DNA from: Farysia itapuensis
Taxonomy: Eukaryota; Basidiomycota; Ustilaginomycetes; Ustilaginales; Ustilaginaceae
Direction of reading: 5' to 3'
Length of the DNA: 64,000 bases
NCBI GenBank assembly: GCA_023212645.1
Contig: JALBYC010000002.1
Span: 434,001 to 498,000, forward strand
Shown in pieces: positions 38,401 through 47,288 of this stretch. The position numbers and the translations under genes were made by a program. Each line of letters starts with the position of its first letter. Position 1 is the stretch's first letter. The notes beneath the pieces are model-generated. The model had not been told where the DNA came from. It did not search any database and saw only the letters and a list, made by a program, of their open reading frames with translations.

Positions 38401-39322
38401 CATGCGACCCAGCCAGGGTGACAAGACTAAGCACATTGCCATCTTCCTCAATGTTGACGGTATACGTCAGCAAGTCTTGTTGACCGAAGCTTTGCCATTG
38501 ACGATCGATCCTGAAATCGGTAAGAGGTTCAACGTGTGTCAAGTCCAAGATCTGATTCTCCAGAGGCTTCATTACATCTTCGGGTTGACCAGTTGAAGCG
38601 TCATGCGTGTCTCCTTCGCCTCCGCCAACGATGGCGTACCAGTTCTTTCCGTTATGGAAGACAATTGCTTCTATCAGTGGACCTTGATCCTGGTAAGAGC
38701 TAGCTAGATCCTTGAGCGCCTGAACACGGGCTTTGACCTCTTCCTTGATGATCTTCGCACTCTCGCCCTCCTTCTGCTTATCGGTCTCGCTTGCGGTAGC
38801 CTCGGTCGTACCCTTTGCTGTTTTGACGGGATATTCGAGACGATTAAGCTCGGCTTGTGCGGAGCAAAGCAGGGCCTGATGCGAAACCAGGAAAGCCTTT
38901 TTTCGCTCTTCGGATCTTCGATTGGTGAGCTCCTTGGGCCATAGATCGTATGCACGCTTGAAGCCGATCTTCCACTCAGAGGTCGGATTGTTGAGCTTCG
39001 AGGAGATGTGGATGACGCGTCCCGTAGTAGGAGACTTGAATTCGAGAACGTCGTCGCCGCTATGGCTAGACTTAGTCACAGGCTCAATCTTCTGCAGGGG
39101 TATGTCTCCGGCCCCTGTACAGTCGATGACATCGACGACTTTGCCTTTCTGGTTGAGTCCGATTGCAGCGGGGTCGACGCCAGTGTCGAGGATGGCAACC
39201 CTAACGTTACGACCATCGTAATTCGGGTACTTTTTCAAGAAAGTGAGCGCCTCTGTCGACTCCTTGGGAAGAAGACCACTGAGCGGGAATGGCTCGCTCG
39301 GAACGACCTGAGAAGAGGGCAT
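35423..39322 (-). CDS. TPP2: Tripeptidyl-peptidase II (subtilisin-like)
   Basis: 1299 residues from the ATG at 39322. The S8 catalytic triad is visible: D46 in VAILDTGVDP, H307 in SHGTHVAG and S497 in NGTSMSSPNA, with the oxyanion Asn at about 408 in SAGNNGP. The roughly 200-residue insert between Asp and His is characteristic of TPP2 and distinguishes it from ordinary subtilisins. The long C-terminal part (beta-sandwich and helical repeats) matches a protein of about 1250 residues that assembles into giant spindle complexes. It removes tripeptides from oligopeptides released by the proteasome, normally in the cytosol. The frame remains open 45 codons upstream of the ATG, with a sequence resembling a mitochondrial presequence but no ATG; a spliced upstream exon is possible. 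Confidence 0.94.
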   Translation of the reverse strand: MPSSQVVPSEPFPLSGLLPKESTEALTFLKKYPNYDGRNVRVAILDTGVDPAAIGLNQKGKVVDVIDCTGAGDIPLQKIEPVTKSSHSGDDVLEFKSPTTGRVIHISSKLNNPTSEWKIGFKRAYDLWPKELTNRRSEERKKAFLVSHQALLCSAQAELNRLEYPVKTAKGTTEATASETDKQKEGESAKIIKEEVKARVQALKDLASSYQDQGPLIEAIVFHNGKNWYAIVGGGEGDTHDASTGQPEDVMKPLENQILDLTHVEPLTDFRIDRQWQSFGQQDLLTYTVNIEEDGNVLSLVTLAGSHGTHVAGIVGARHDDQPELSGVAPGCEIVSLKIGDARLGSMEQGQAMLRAAQALIDTQSDVANLSYGEDGAFGAEDKGAFAKALRDIVIRQRDILFVSSAGNNGPALTTVGQPGGTTSAVLSVGAYVNAGAMQKAEYALVEKGVPDSVTTWCSRGPTSDGDRGVSVYAPGAAITSIPRYCLQSTQLMNGTSMSSPNACGSVALLLSGLKEQKIPITPARVFNAIRMTGKNVNDPLGVPFIRVDAAWDYLVQNKDRTDQDAEYRVAVTRPGKPLGRMDKRGIYLREKDETQSVQQCNVSVKPTFKQHETEKILDLELRCAFAASKPWVKVPEFLLLGGNGRTFEVRVDPTDLQPGLHHAWIEAYDADKPGHKLFDVPVTVAKPEVFKTPTVKFETERFEAGKIARRFIHVPEGATWASLTVRSSNHSSSGTSARFWLHCVQLEPLQRLSDVEQAFVLALQEDEPVNKKFNVRGGMTMEVCSAQFWSNKSAFDLDLEIEFHGITASLIPGSGRQELTLIGGQGHAKIECQSTVRIEDFKPSITFDTRRSFYRPSSSTIRPLATPRDVQPSGNHMFELVATYNISAKEDSNKITYSFPALGNHLYDSSVPLLSQLFDLRKKRIHFGDVYTKEVDLRKGDYVLKAQFLNESMKVLESLKNVTLMVDQKLSKPDSAALKLYDNHVDLHSDAPPAKYNGIKMHPGDRIVLTLDLNLEGDAVPKEAQPGDVLVGKFGFAADGKGQIRYIVPPSVKKADENGSDGDGGKNEDEVPELLVATAKKIKGKEEKIAFMDKLISEYPQFLGALVAKLESLDVEDPNSSKQAEVVAAAEKILSQIDQTEVKLWIGTQKPSASEQSSEQKKKNKEMEEKKKALLLALNRKTQVLLLQAEKGDASTEDLEKIWKSYREYFTADTKQKEYVELYIRWSMLHKRYGLAFQAAQKLKKDLGAGTADSLDELKKVAALELRLVGPQALNWPLWASHLERAEKLDSPADYAPF

Positions 39323-39922
39323 CACGTTGCTAGCTGAGTCGATGATGCTTCGGCAGGAGCGGGTAGGTATAGTGTAGCGGGTCACGGAGGTGGAAAGATG
39401 GCGTTCTAAGCGCAAACAAGCTGTCAATGGTCTGTGTGCAAGACAATTACGAGTCAAAGGGACTGTATGTCGGGTGAACAGACGTGAGATGCCCAGGGTA
39501 CAAGGCTTTCGAAAACATCAAAGCTGGGTCAGGTGCCACTCTCTTGCAAGACGAACGAGTAACGCCATGCTTACCAATACCATGCCACACTGTACGAGAA
39601 GAACCAATGCCACGCGGACAGGGAGAAGATTGAGGAACGCACAGTGGTAGGGAGCTAGGGCGCATTCAGAGCATTAGAGCATTAAGTGACCGCTCGTTCG
39701 GCTGCACATGCACCCGTGCACCCGACGATCACGCAGCGCCAGAGCGAGTCTAACAAGAAAAAGATCAAAGTTCGGGAGTCGGAGTTGCGACCCTCAACTC
39801 GCGAGTCAAATTTCCTAAAATGAAGTCGGTCAGTCGAAATTTTTCTGCGCTGTTTGAATCCCTTCCTACAGTACTCTCTCATACCTGCCGCATCATCTAT
39901 AGGTAGCCTCGCTTTAGACAAG
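39323..39922. promoter_or_regulatory. 600-bp divergent region, TPP2 / NOP4
   Basis: It contains the open presequence-like extension of TPP2 (39457-39323, minus strand). On the NOP4 side, GAAATTTTTC lies at 39836-39845, about 80 bp before the NOP4 ATG; its complement matches the ribosomal RNA processing element core (GAAAAATTT) that marks ribosome-biogenesis genes in yeasts. Both readings are tentative. Confidence 0.4.
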
Positions 39923-42900
39923 ATGCCGCCAAAGAGGTACTTTGAGGAGGTAGAAGCAATCTCAACCGAGGCGGGTAGCTCTGCGTCAAAGGGTTCGAAG
40001 CCCAGCTCTACTTTGTTTGTATCTAGCTTGCCCTACTCGGCGACTACAACGGATTTGCAAACCCTCTTCAGCGATATTGGGCCGCTCAAAAGAGCATTCG
40101 TCGTTACAGATCAGGAGACAAAGAAATCTAAGGGTGTGGGCTACGTCACGTTTGCACTGCCTGAAGATGCCAAGACTGCACTTGAACAGCTGCAGGGCAA
40201 AAGCTTGGATGGTGGAAAACGTCGAATCCAGATCACACCGGCTGACCATCGCGAGCCCATCAAGGCAAGAAAGACCACGAGCAATGAGGCAGGTTCAGCA
40301 CCAGCTGCAAAAAGACCACGAGTACAGCAAAGAAGTGCTGCAGCCAGGCCAAGTCGACCGAGAGCAGAACATTCGGACAAGGATGCTGACGCAGTGCGAA
40401 CCGTCGTCCTATCCGGTCTCGCAGCTTGCTCTCCCGTCCCTGATTCAAAGCAGATATATAAGAGGACAAGAAAGATCGGAGATGTAGAGAATGTCATATA
40501 TCCTCACATCTCCTCTTCTAAGCCGGAAGACGTAGCCCACGTCATCTTCCGAACGCCCAACCACGCGATGACCGCTGTGGAGAAGCTTCATGCCCATATC
40601 TTCAAAGGAGTGCAGATCAGCGCCATTCTCAAGAAGAGAGCCGACAACGCTGCTCGAATTGCTGCCCACATGCGTCCAGAGACGCTGGCAAAACGCGAAC
40701 AAATGCGTCAAGATATCGAGAAACAAAGCGGCAAGGGCACCATGCCCGTTCTGCTGTCAGACGTCGACAAGTCTAGCCGTCTAATTGTGCGAAATCTGCC
40801 GTACGATGTCACCGAGGCCGATTTACGGGCCATCTTCCTCCCTCTTGGACCCATCTACGAGATAACAATTCCAAAGGTCAAAGCAAAAGCTGATGACATT
40901 ACCAGCAATATCGACATTACTGGTAATGCTGTCAGCGGAGCCAGCAAGGATGGAGATGATGATGCCAACGACGACGAAGACCAGGACCAGGACGTCGCAA
41001 ACTCTGAAACAACTTCTTCTGCGGACAGCGGAGTTGAGGACGCTAGCAACAATGGCAGTGACGAAGAGTCATCAGAGGCAGATTCTACTATGGACTCTAC
41101 TGTGGGGAGCAGCGAAGACTTGTCGGATGTGGAAGTCGAGGGCGAGGCTAAGAATGTCGTTCTTCCGGCAGCAGTCGCCACAACAGAAACAAAATCAAAG
41201 GGCAGAGGCTTTGCATTTGTCTGGATGGTTTCGAAGAACGACGCCGCTCGAGCGATCGAGGCGGTGAATGGAAAGACTATACAGCACGGCGCGGCGGAAC
41301 GAGCTGCTTATAAAACTGCCAAAGGATCAAAGGGTCGACGTTTCGCTAAAGTCAACTTAGATCGCGTTCGTGAACACGCTCAACCAGAACGAGTGGTAGC
41401 TGTCGACTGGTCTCTCAGCAAAAAGGAATGGGAGGCAAAAGCAGAGCAAAGCGATGTTGAGAGCGAACCCGAGGCAGAGACAGACAAGATCGACGAGGAC
41501 GAAGATGAGGATGAAGAAGAACCAGCAGAGAAGCCAAAGCTTCCCGAGCCCGAAGAGGGCACGACGCTCTTCATTCGAAATTTGCCCTACCAGGCCACGG
41601 AAGACGAATTGAGAAACCTTTTCCGCCAATTTGGACCTCTGCGCTACGCAAGAATCACAATGGATAAACTCACCAACCGAAGCAAAGGCACCGGGTTCGT
41701 CTGCTTTTGGCAAGTGGAATCTGCCGAGACTGCGTTGCAACAGGCTCGCATTATCGAGAAAGAGTCCGGAGTTGGGGGGTCAAGCGCTTCTTCATCGGTC
41801 GCCAATTTGAAAAATCCTTTCGCCATGTCGTCAGTTCTTACGGCCGATCCGGCTGCACCCTTGACCGCGAGCTTGAACCTCCATGGTCGCGTTCTGAATG
41901 TCATCCCTGCTGTGGCTCGAGGCGAGGCTACAAAGCTTGAAACTTCGGGACGTAAGGAACGAGAAAAGGGAGACAAGCGAAACACTTGGTTGCTGCGAGA
42001 AGGTGTGCCGTTTCCCAATTCGGACTTTGCTACTCGTCTTGCTCCTTCAGAGGTCGAGAAGCGCCTGCAGTCATTCCAGGTTCGTAAGGCGCAAATGGGT
42101 GTCAACCCGTCGCTCTTTATCAGCAAGACCCGTCTATCCGTGCGCTCATTGCCTCTGTTTGTCTCCGAGAGGATGCTGAAACGGCTGGCGATCCACTCGA
42201 TTAAGGCCTTCGGTTCCGAAGTACGAGCAGGCTCGCGCGAAGACCTGGACGCAGACGAGAAAGCCGACAGAACGATCAGTCCCTCTGTCGAGAACCGAAA
42301 GCATAAAGCCGGCGAGAGACCTACCTCTGTCATTCAAACCAAAGTCGTTCGTCAAAACGATCGAATCGAGGCACTCACCGGTATTGGCAAATCGAAAGGA
42401 TACGGGTTCCTTGAGATGAAAAGCTTCAATGAAGCACTCAAGGTGGTGCGTTGGGCAAACGGCAATAAGGATGTGGCCAAGCTTTTCGGCGAATGGTGGC
42501 AAGATGATCTGCAGACCCAAATTGATCGGGTCGCAACTCAGATTCAGGCCAAGACAAAGAACATGGAGGGCAAGAAAGGCGAAGATGCAGACGCAATCAA
42601 GGCGGAGATCGATGATTTGGATCTACGAAAGAAGCGACTCAAGATGAAGCTCAAAGAGCTCCAGGACGGTCCCACTGGACGTGACAAAGCAGAACGAGGC
42701 GGCATGCTCATGATTGAATTCGCCATCGAAAACGTGGTCACAACCAAGAAGAGAGCAGACAAAATCAAGGCGATCAAGGACTCGGCTATCCGCAGGCAGG
42801 AGAGAGAGGAGCAGGACGCTGAAGCCGAGAAAGTGGATCTCGAGCGACAGCGCATCGAGGCTCAAGCTGCACAAAGGATTGAAGTCGAAGCAAACAAACC

Positions 42901-42967
42901 GAAGGGCAGCGCTCACGGGCACGTCATTGGTAAAAAGCGCAAGGAGCGAAAAGCTAGAAAGAATTAA
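39923..42967 (+). CDS. NOP4: Nucleolar RNA-binding protein NOP4 (RBM28 homologue)
   Basis: 1014 residues from the ATG at 39923; the frame extends 23 codons upstream without an ATG. Five RRM-like domains are seen: about 29-107 (TLFVSSLPY), 158-240 (degenerate), 284-450 (RLIVRNLPY with GRGFAFVWM), 545-625 (TLFIRNLPY with GTGFVCFW) and a C-terminal degenerate one about 733-852 (RLSVRSLPL with GYGFLEM). RRM3 is split by an acidic insert of about 100 residues (about 321-423, rich in Asp/Glu/Ser). A second acidic block precedes RRM4 (about 510-540), and the C-terminus is a charged coiled coil ending in KKRKERKARKN, a likely nucleolar signal. NOP4/RBM28 acts in 60S ribosomal subunit assembly and 27S pre-rRNA processing. 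Confidence 0.93.
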   Translation: MPPKRYFEEVEAISTEAGSSASKGSKPSSTLFVSSLPYSATTTDLQTLFSDIGPLKRAFVVTDQETKKSKGVGYVTFALPEDAKTALEQLQGKSLDGGKRRIQITPADHREPIKARKTTSNEAGSAPAAKRPRVQQRSAAARPSRPRAEHSDKDADAVRTVVLSGLAACSPVPDSKQIYKRTRKIGDVENVIYPHISSSKPEDVAHVIFRTPNHAMTAVEKLHAHIFKGVQISAILKKRADNAARIAAHMRPETLAKREQMRQDIEKQSGKGTMPVLLSDVDKSSRLIVRNLPYDVTEADLRAIFLPLGPIYEITIPKVKAKADDITSNIDITGNAVSGASKDGDDDANDDEDQDQDVANSETTSSADSGVEDASNNGSDEESSEADSTMDSTVGSSEDLSDVEVEGEAKNVVLPAAVATTETKSKGRGFAFVWMVSKNDAARAIEAVNGKTIQHGAAERAAYKTAKGSKGRRFAKVNLDRVREHAQPERVVAVDWSLSKKEWEAKAEQSDVESEPEAETDKIDEDEDEDEEEPAEKPKLPEPEEGTTLFIRNLPYQATEDELRNLFRQFGPLRYARITMDKLTNRSKGTGFVCFWQVESAETALQQARIIEKESGVGGSSASSSVANLKNPFAMSSVLTADPAAPLTASLNLHGRVLNVIPAVARGEATKLETSGRKEREKGDKRNTWLLREGVPFPNSDFATRLAPSEVEKRLQSFQVRKAQMGVNPSLFISKTRLSVRSLPLFVSERMLKRLAIHSIKAFGSEVRAGSREDLDADEKADRTISPSVENRKHKAGERPTSVIQTKVVRQNDRIEALTGIGKSKGYGFLEMKSFNEALKVVRWANGNKDVAKLFGEWWQDDLQTQIDRVATQIQAKTKNMEGKKGEDADAIKAEIDDLDLRKKRLKMKLKELQDGPTGRDKAERGGMLMIEFAIENVVTTKKRADKIKAIKDSAIRRQEREEQDAEAEKVDLERQRIEAQAAQRIEVEANKPKGSAHGHVIGKKRKERKARKN

Positions 42968-43188
42968 GTACCGTTCGATGACGTACTGTTTTACTCTTAT
43001 TCTTTGCCGATTGAGCAAACCGCAGAGCGGCTGCGTGTGATTAAGACGAAGTGCGGTTGCTGGTGTTTACAGACGTCCGCGAATAGGTATGAGAAGTGCG
43101 AATGACTGAAGCAAAGAACAGCGATTAAGGTTTTATTTTCTTGCGAAGGGAAGACGGAAGAAGTACAAACAAATTGTTCAGAGGTGGT

Positions 43189-44268
43189 TTACCACCACCC
43201 AGGTCCAGTGCCTGAATCTGGCCCTTCTTTGTCGGCGGCATCGATGATCAGGCGGAAGTCTCCGCCGACTCCGTCAGGAAGGAGGTCAAGTGCGAGCATT
43301 CTGCGAGGTTGACCATCCTCTGCGGTGAAGTTTTCGCGGACGGACACAGCGGTGGCTGCCGAGCCTAGAATGTTGGTTACGACGACTCCTTTGGTAAACA
43401 TCTTCTTGAAATCCAGGTACAGATGGACGGAGCCAGGGTGAAGGATGGTCGCAAATAGGGTAGTTTGCCGCGTTTCTGGATTGCAAGCGAGATACTGCAC
43501 GGCAACCCTGCTTTGTTTGTCGATGAGAACGGGCGGTACACCAAATGTTCCGAGCGCATCACGCAGACGAGCAGTGCATTTGGGCAGCTCCTTGGTGAGC
43601 GTTGTCATGATGTAGGCAGGGATCGCTGATGCTAAGTCAACATGGCCAATATAGGTCAAGTCGCAGCCGCCGTCACGATGCTCGATATAGTACGCAGCTT
43701 TGTTGAGTCGTGCCCGGATGCAGCCCTCAACTGCAGTAGGAACTCCAGGGACATCGTCTAGACCTTGGTAGCCCAGAATGATACTGCCCGTGGTAAAGTC
43801 AGGTGACGTTTGTTGCAAGCCGTTCTGATCACAACAACGGATTGTTTGTATGCCGGCGACATCCCGAGGATTGTAGATGGGACCGATGCCTCTCCAGATG
43901 AGATAGAAGAGGAATTCATGCTGCGAAAAGGCTCGCATGATGTGGGCCGACTGCACTCGAACATCCCACATCATTCGGAAGCCAGTGACGCGAATGCCAC
44001 TGAAGACTTCGAGAGGGGTGAGACCCTCTACGCGTGTCTTGCCCATGAACATGGGCAGCGTCGAGAGGGGCTCGTTGGCAGCTTTGGGATATATGTAGCA
44101 TTGCGTGTTTTCCACTGAACCTACATCCTGCCAGCCACCTTCAGTCTCTTTGCGAAGGGTGAGCAGACGTTCGATGAGCTTATCTGCTATATGGCGATAG
44201 TCGTTCTTCCAGTAACCGTTTTCGGCCGGTCGCTCAGGTATAAGCGCCACCGACCCGGAAGTGGTCAT
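43189..44268 (-). CDS. START-like lipid-binding domain protein
   Basis: 359 residues, ATG start. There is no membrane helix or signal peptide. The region about 25-250 reads like a START/StAR-related fold: the WQDVGSVENTQCYIY strand, a RVEGLTPLEVFSGIR helix, then RMMWDVRVQSAHIMRAFSQHEF, DFTTGSIILGYQGL and a long C-terminal helix (AYIMTTLTKELPKCTARLRDAL). These correspond to the W(D)...V segment, the beta-grip and the closing helix of START domains, which carry sterols, phospholipids or ceramide between membranes. The C-terminal 110 residues (about 250-359) contain hydrophobic strands and may be a second domain. The ligand cannot be inferred. It is convergent with NOP4 and divergent from the transporter gene. 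Confidence 0.68.
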   Translation of the reverse strand: MTTSGSVALIPERPAENGYWKNDYRHIADKLIERLLTLRKETEGGWQDVGSVENTQCYIYPKAANEPLSTLPMFMGKTRVEGLTPLEVFSGIRVTGFRMMWDVRVQSAHIMRAFSQHEFLFYLIWRGIGPIYNPRDVAGIQTIRCCDQNGLQQTSPDFTTGSIILGYQGLDDVPGVPTAVEGCIRARLNKAAYYIEHRDGGCDLTYIGHVDLASAIPAYIMTTLTKELPKCTARLRDALGTFGVPPVLIDKQSRVAVQYLACNPETRQTTLFATILHPGSVHLYLDFKKMFTKGVVVTNILGSAATAVSVRENFTAEDGQPRRMLALDLLPDGVGGDFRLIIDAADKEGPDSGTGPGWW

Positions 44269-44969
44269 GGCTTTGGACCGTCTGCAGACTCTTGCTCTGC
44301 CAGCCCTACGTTGATGTAGTTGGAGCGTTGTTGGGAAGCAGCCTCATGAGCCCACGGGGGAACGAGGTGGGGTCATAAAATGAATAACTCGGACCGGCTG
44401 AAGTACACCAGCGAGTCCCGTCTTTACACAAAATTCTCACGAAGATCCGGCTGGGCCTCGGCACGGCGGGGTAGTATCACACGAGTTCTAAGCGAACATT
44501 AAATTGGCGATCATTCGTTGGCCAGCTTGGCTCTATTGCCCATTTAGCCGTGATTCTTAGCTTCACTTTGGTGCTCCTATGACCTCTAGGCAGTGAAAGC
44601 CCCTGTCAGCCAACCAAACAATGAACCTTGTTATGTGCACATGCGCATTGAAGAGATGACGGTCTGCTCGTTGACGTGCATTTGTCAAGTTTACAACTTT
44701 CGATTTAGCGCTTCCTCACATTTCACTTTCGTACTCGCGTACCGCACACTTTACGCACTTTTTGAATTTTTGTATGTGCGACAAGTGGGCTCTCCGTGTT
44801 TCTACGCATGGCGGCTTGGCGGCACTGATAGGCACATGGCTCCACACGCTGCTGTTTCTTTGGTGCCTTTCCTCATCCTATCCGCACCGCTTCCACAGCT
44901 TACAAAGCTCGAGCTAGCATACTGAGGGGCGATCGCTTGCGTGCCTCGGAGGACGTCGAATCCGTCCCG
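44269..44969. promoter_or_regulatory. 701-bp divergent region, START gene / nucleoside transporter
   Basis: Promoters of both genes are expected here. An upstream ATG-led frame at 44593-44925 (110 codons) shows no recognisable domain and is probably leader sequence. The frame of the transporter is open upstream of its ATG only from non-ATG codons. Confidence 0.5.
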
Positions 44970-46640
44970 ATGCGACCCTATCGCAGTGGCGAAGAGAACG
45001 AGGCTCTTCTTCCAGGGTCTAGTACCATGGATCAACATAGAACGCCTTTGCTACCGTCTGCTGCCGATCATGACGCCGCAGAGCCCACGATCAAGACCGG
45101 AGTAGAGGCCGCACCGGCGTGGATGCAGATGAGTCGGCATGCGCGTTTAGCGGTCTACCTCACCTTCGGTCTCTTGGGGATGGGTGTGCTGTTGCCTTTC
45201 AACTCACTCATCACGCCTGCAGAATACTTTCGCTCTTCCTTTGCATCCACCCCTTATGCGAACAGCTTCAGCAGCTGGATTGTGGTCTCCTACAACATCA
45301 TAAGCATTCTTGTCGGCATTCACGCAACAGCCACCGGTGGCTTTGAGCGATCAAGTCCACGTCGAAGAATCATTCTTTCGTCTTCAGCTATCATCCTTGC
45401 TGTCATCCTTTTTGCTGTGTCCACCACAATTGGTTCAGATACACGATCGCCGAGCAAAACCTACTTCTATTTCACACTACTCCTCGGTGCGCTGCTGTCA
45501 AGTGCTTGCGCCTACCTACAGAACAGCGTCGTCTCCCTCAGCACTGCTTTTGGAGGCGGTGGCGCCTTCATGGGCTCAATGCTGGCAGGGCAGGGCGTCG
45601 TAGGCGTTGGCATCAGTGTCTTTGGTCTCCTGTCAGCTTGGTCACAACAAGATCACCACGGGTCCCACGACAGGTCTGCGCCTTCCACAGCTGAGACCGC
45701 CCGGAGCATTGCTCGCGCTGCCACCCTTTTCTTCAGCATGAATGCCTTGTTGATGGTTCTCATCCTTACTGCTTTCATCTGGCTGGCTAATACGACTCTC
45801 TATACTCAAATCATGGCCAAACAAGTGGCTACGATTGACAAATTGGAAGATCCCGATACTGTTGACGAGGACTTGGATGACAGCAGCTTGGAACATCCTA
45901 TGGAACAAAGTTGGCATTCAGTCCGATCAGTCTCACACCCCGCTTATCAATCTGCACTGAAAACCTTGCCAGGTTTCAATCGCTTGCATCCTTCATCACG
46001 GGAATCTTTGCTACGCATTGCTCTTGTGCAGTCCAAGGTCAAGTGGGACTGTTTTGCCGTTGCTTTTGTCTTTGTAATCACGCTCAGCCTGTTTCCTGCC
46101 TTGACGTCTGCAGTGCAGAGTGTTTATACAGGATCCTCTAACGAGACCGAAGCGTCTCTAGATCTAACCTCGCCGCAGCTATTTGTTCCCTTCCACTTTC
46201 TACTCTTCAATCTGTCCGATCTCCTCGGGCGCACACTACCAAGCATCACAACATCATTCTTCCTTCGCAAGGCAACCGCTCTCGTGTCTCTTTCCCTGGC
46301 CCGCGCCATCTTCATTCCGCTCTTCACCGCGTGCAACGTTGTTTCTGCGAGCCAAAGGACTGGACCGATCAGTCAGGACTCGGGGAGATTCGTCGCTCAT
46401 ACTCACGGCTGGTTGGCCTCGGTGTTACAATCAAGCGACGCACCCTTCTTCACACTCATCTTACTGCTAGGATTCTCCAACGGCCTAGTGAGCACCTGCA
46501 TTATGATTGCGGGGCCAACCAGAACCAAGCTGATTAACCGCAAAGGCGCAAGCGAAGGTCCTTTGGCCGCTACTTTACTCTCTTTCTGGCTATGTGTCGG
46601 TCTGGCTATCGGCAGTGGTCTTAGCTTCCTCACCGTTTAA
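44970..46640 (+). CDS. FUN26: Equilibrative nucleoside transporter (ENT/SLC29 family)
   Basis: 556 residues from the ATG at 44970. A hydrophilic N-terminus of about 55 residues with an acidic dileucine-like ENEALLPG precedes about eleven hydrophobic helices. TM1 carries MGVLLPFNSLITPAEYF, equivalent to the ENT signature PWN.(F/L)ITA..YF, although the family Trp is Phe here. A cytosolic loop of about 90 residues between TM6 and TM7 is charged and Ser-rich, as in the family, and the protein ends with a helix rich in Gly/Leu/Ser. Yeast has one member, Fun26, in the vacuole membrane; the dileucine motif would suit vacuolar or endosomal sorting. Transport of nucleosides or nucleobases is inferred from the family; direction and substrate range are unknown. 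Confidence 0.9.
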   Translation: MRPYRSGEENEALLPGSSTMDQHRTPLLPSAADHDAAEPTIKTGVEAAPAWMQMSRHARLAVYLTFGLLGMGVLLPFNSLITPAEYFRSSFASTPYANSFSSWIVVSYNIISILVGIHATATGGFERSSPRRRIILSSSAIILAVILFAVSTTIGSDTRSPSKTYFYFTLLLGALLSSACAYLQNSVVSLSTAFGGGGAFMGSMLAGQGVVGVGISVFGLLSAWSQQDHHGSHDRSAPSTAETARSIARAATLFFSMNALLMVLILTAFIWLANTTLYTQIMAKQVATIDKLEDPDTVDEDLDDSSLEHPMEQSWHSVRSVSHPAYQSALKTLPGFNRLHPSSRESLLRIALVQSKVKWDCFAVAFVFVITLSLFPALTSAVQSVYTGSSNETEASLDLTSPQLFVPFHFLLFNLSDLLGRTLPSITTSFFLRKATALVSLSLARAIFIPLFTACNVVSASQRTGPISQDSGRFVAHTHGWLASVLQSSDAPFFTLILLLGFSNGLVSTCIMIAGPTRTKLINRKGASEGPLAATLLSFWLCVGLAIGSGLSFLTV

Positions 46641-46755
46641 TGCGTATACGCTCTACAGCATGTTCTTGATATACGACAATGCAATGATAATGACAAAACA
46701 CTGTCTGGAATATGTTTTGCACGGGCCAAGTTGAGCCACATTGTGATTGTGATTA

Positions 46756-47126
46756 GGAGGTCTCAAGTTTTTTTCTCAAAAATCTCGGGATTTTCAAAGC
46801 TCCGAGTTTTGAAGCTAGAAATTTGAACCCTTTCTTGAAGTGGTTGAAGTTACGAGGTGTTGAGGTATTTAAAAGTGCTCTGAATGTAAGATCGCTGTGC
46901 TCTTCACGCCGACGAAATTTGTGTGTTACATCGCTAAATGGCAAAAACTCGGAGTTTTGAAGAAAACGACCAAAGCAGCGTATTTATTTACGCTGCTTTG
47001 AGAATAACGAAACAGAACTCGGAGTTTTGGATTTGGCTGGGAAAAAAATTTAAATCTTACATGGAACTCCGAAATTGAAATCTGTTGCTTTGAAAATCCA
47101 GAGTTTTAACTGAACTTGAGACCTCC
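46756..47126. mobile_element. MITE-like inverted-repeat element with TA flanks
   Basis: A 371-bp AT-rich segment begins GGAGGTCTCAAGTT and ends AACTTGAGACCTCC, exact inverted repeats of 14 bp that continue imperfectly (GGATTTTCAAAGC is shared at about 32 bp in on both ends). It is flanked by TA on each side (46754-46755 and 47127-47128), the target duplication of Tc1/mariner elements. An inner perfect hairpin, CAAAGCAGCGTA (46971-46982) and TACGCTGCTTTG (46989-47000) with a 6-nt loop, lies off-centre, so the right arm is about 90 bp shorter than the left. ACTCGGAGTTTTG and close variants recur. It encodes no protein, so it would have depended on a transposase elsewhere. It sits 163 bp before the BRO1 ATG. 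Confidence 0.75.
46971..47000. repeat. Perfect 12-bp-arm hairpin inside the MITE-like element
   Basis: CAAAGCAGCGTA, loop TTTATT, TACGCTGCTTTG. It could act as a cruciform or transcript hairpin but is most simply the inner end of the element's inverted arms. Confidence 0.85.
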
Positions 47127-47288
47127 TATTCCAGATTTGCGGTTCGCACTCCACTTCGTTAGGTTTGGTGATCTGTGCCTGTTAACTTCCAAGAGATCCA
47201 TCCATCAAGTCCTCCTCATCCGTTCTTCACACAGCGATCAGCCTCTAGTAGTCATCCTGCTGGATTCAGGTGCTGTTTTCAATCCAGT

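Noticed and set aside
44593..44925. 110-codon ATG-led frame upstream of the nucleoside transporter
   Set aside because: No recognisable domain, and its position in a divergent promoter region suggests leader or promoter sequence.
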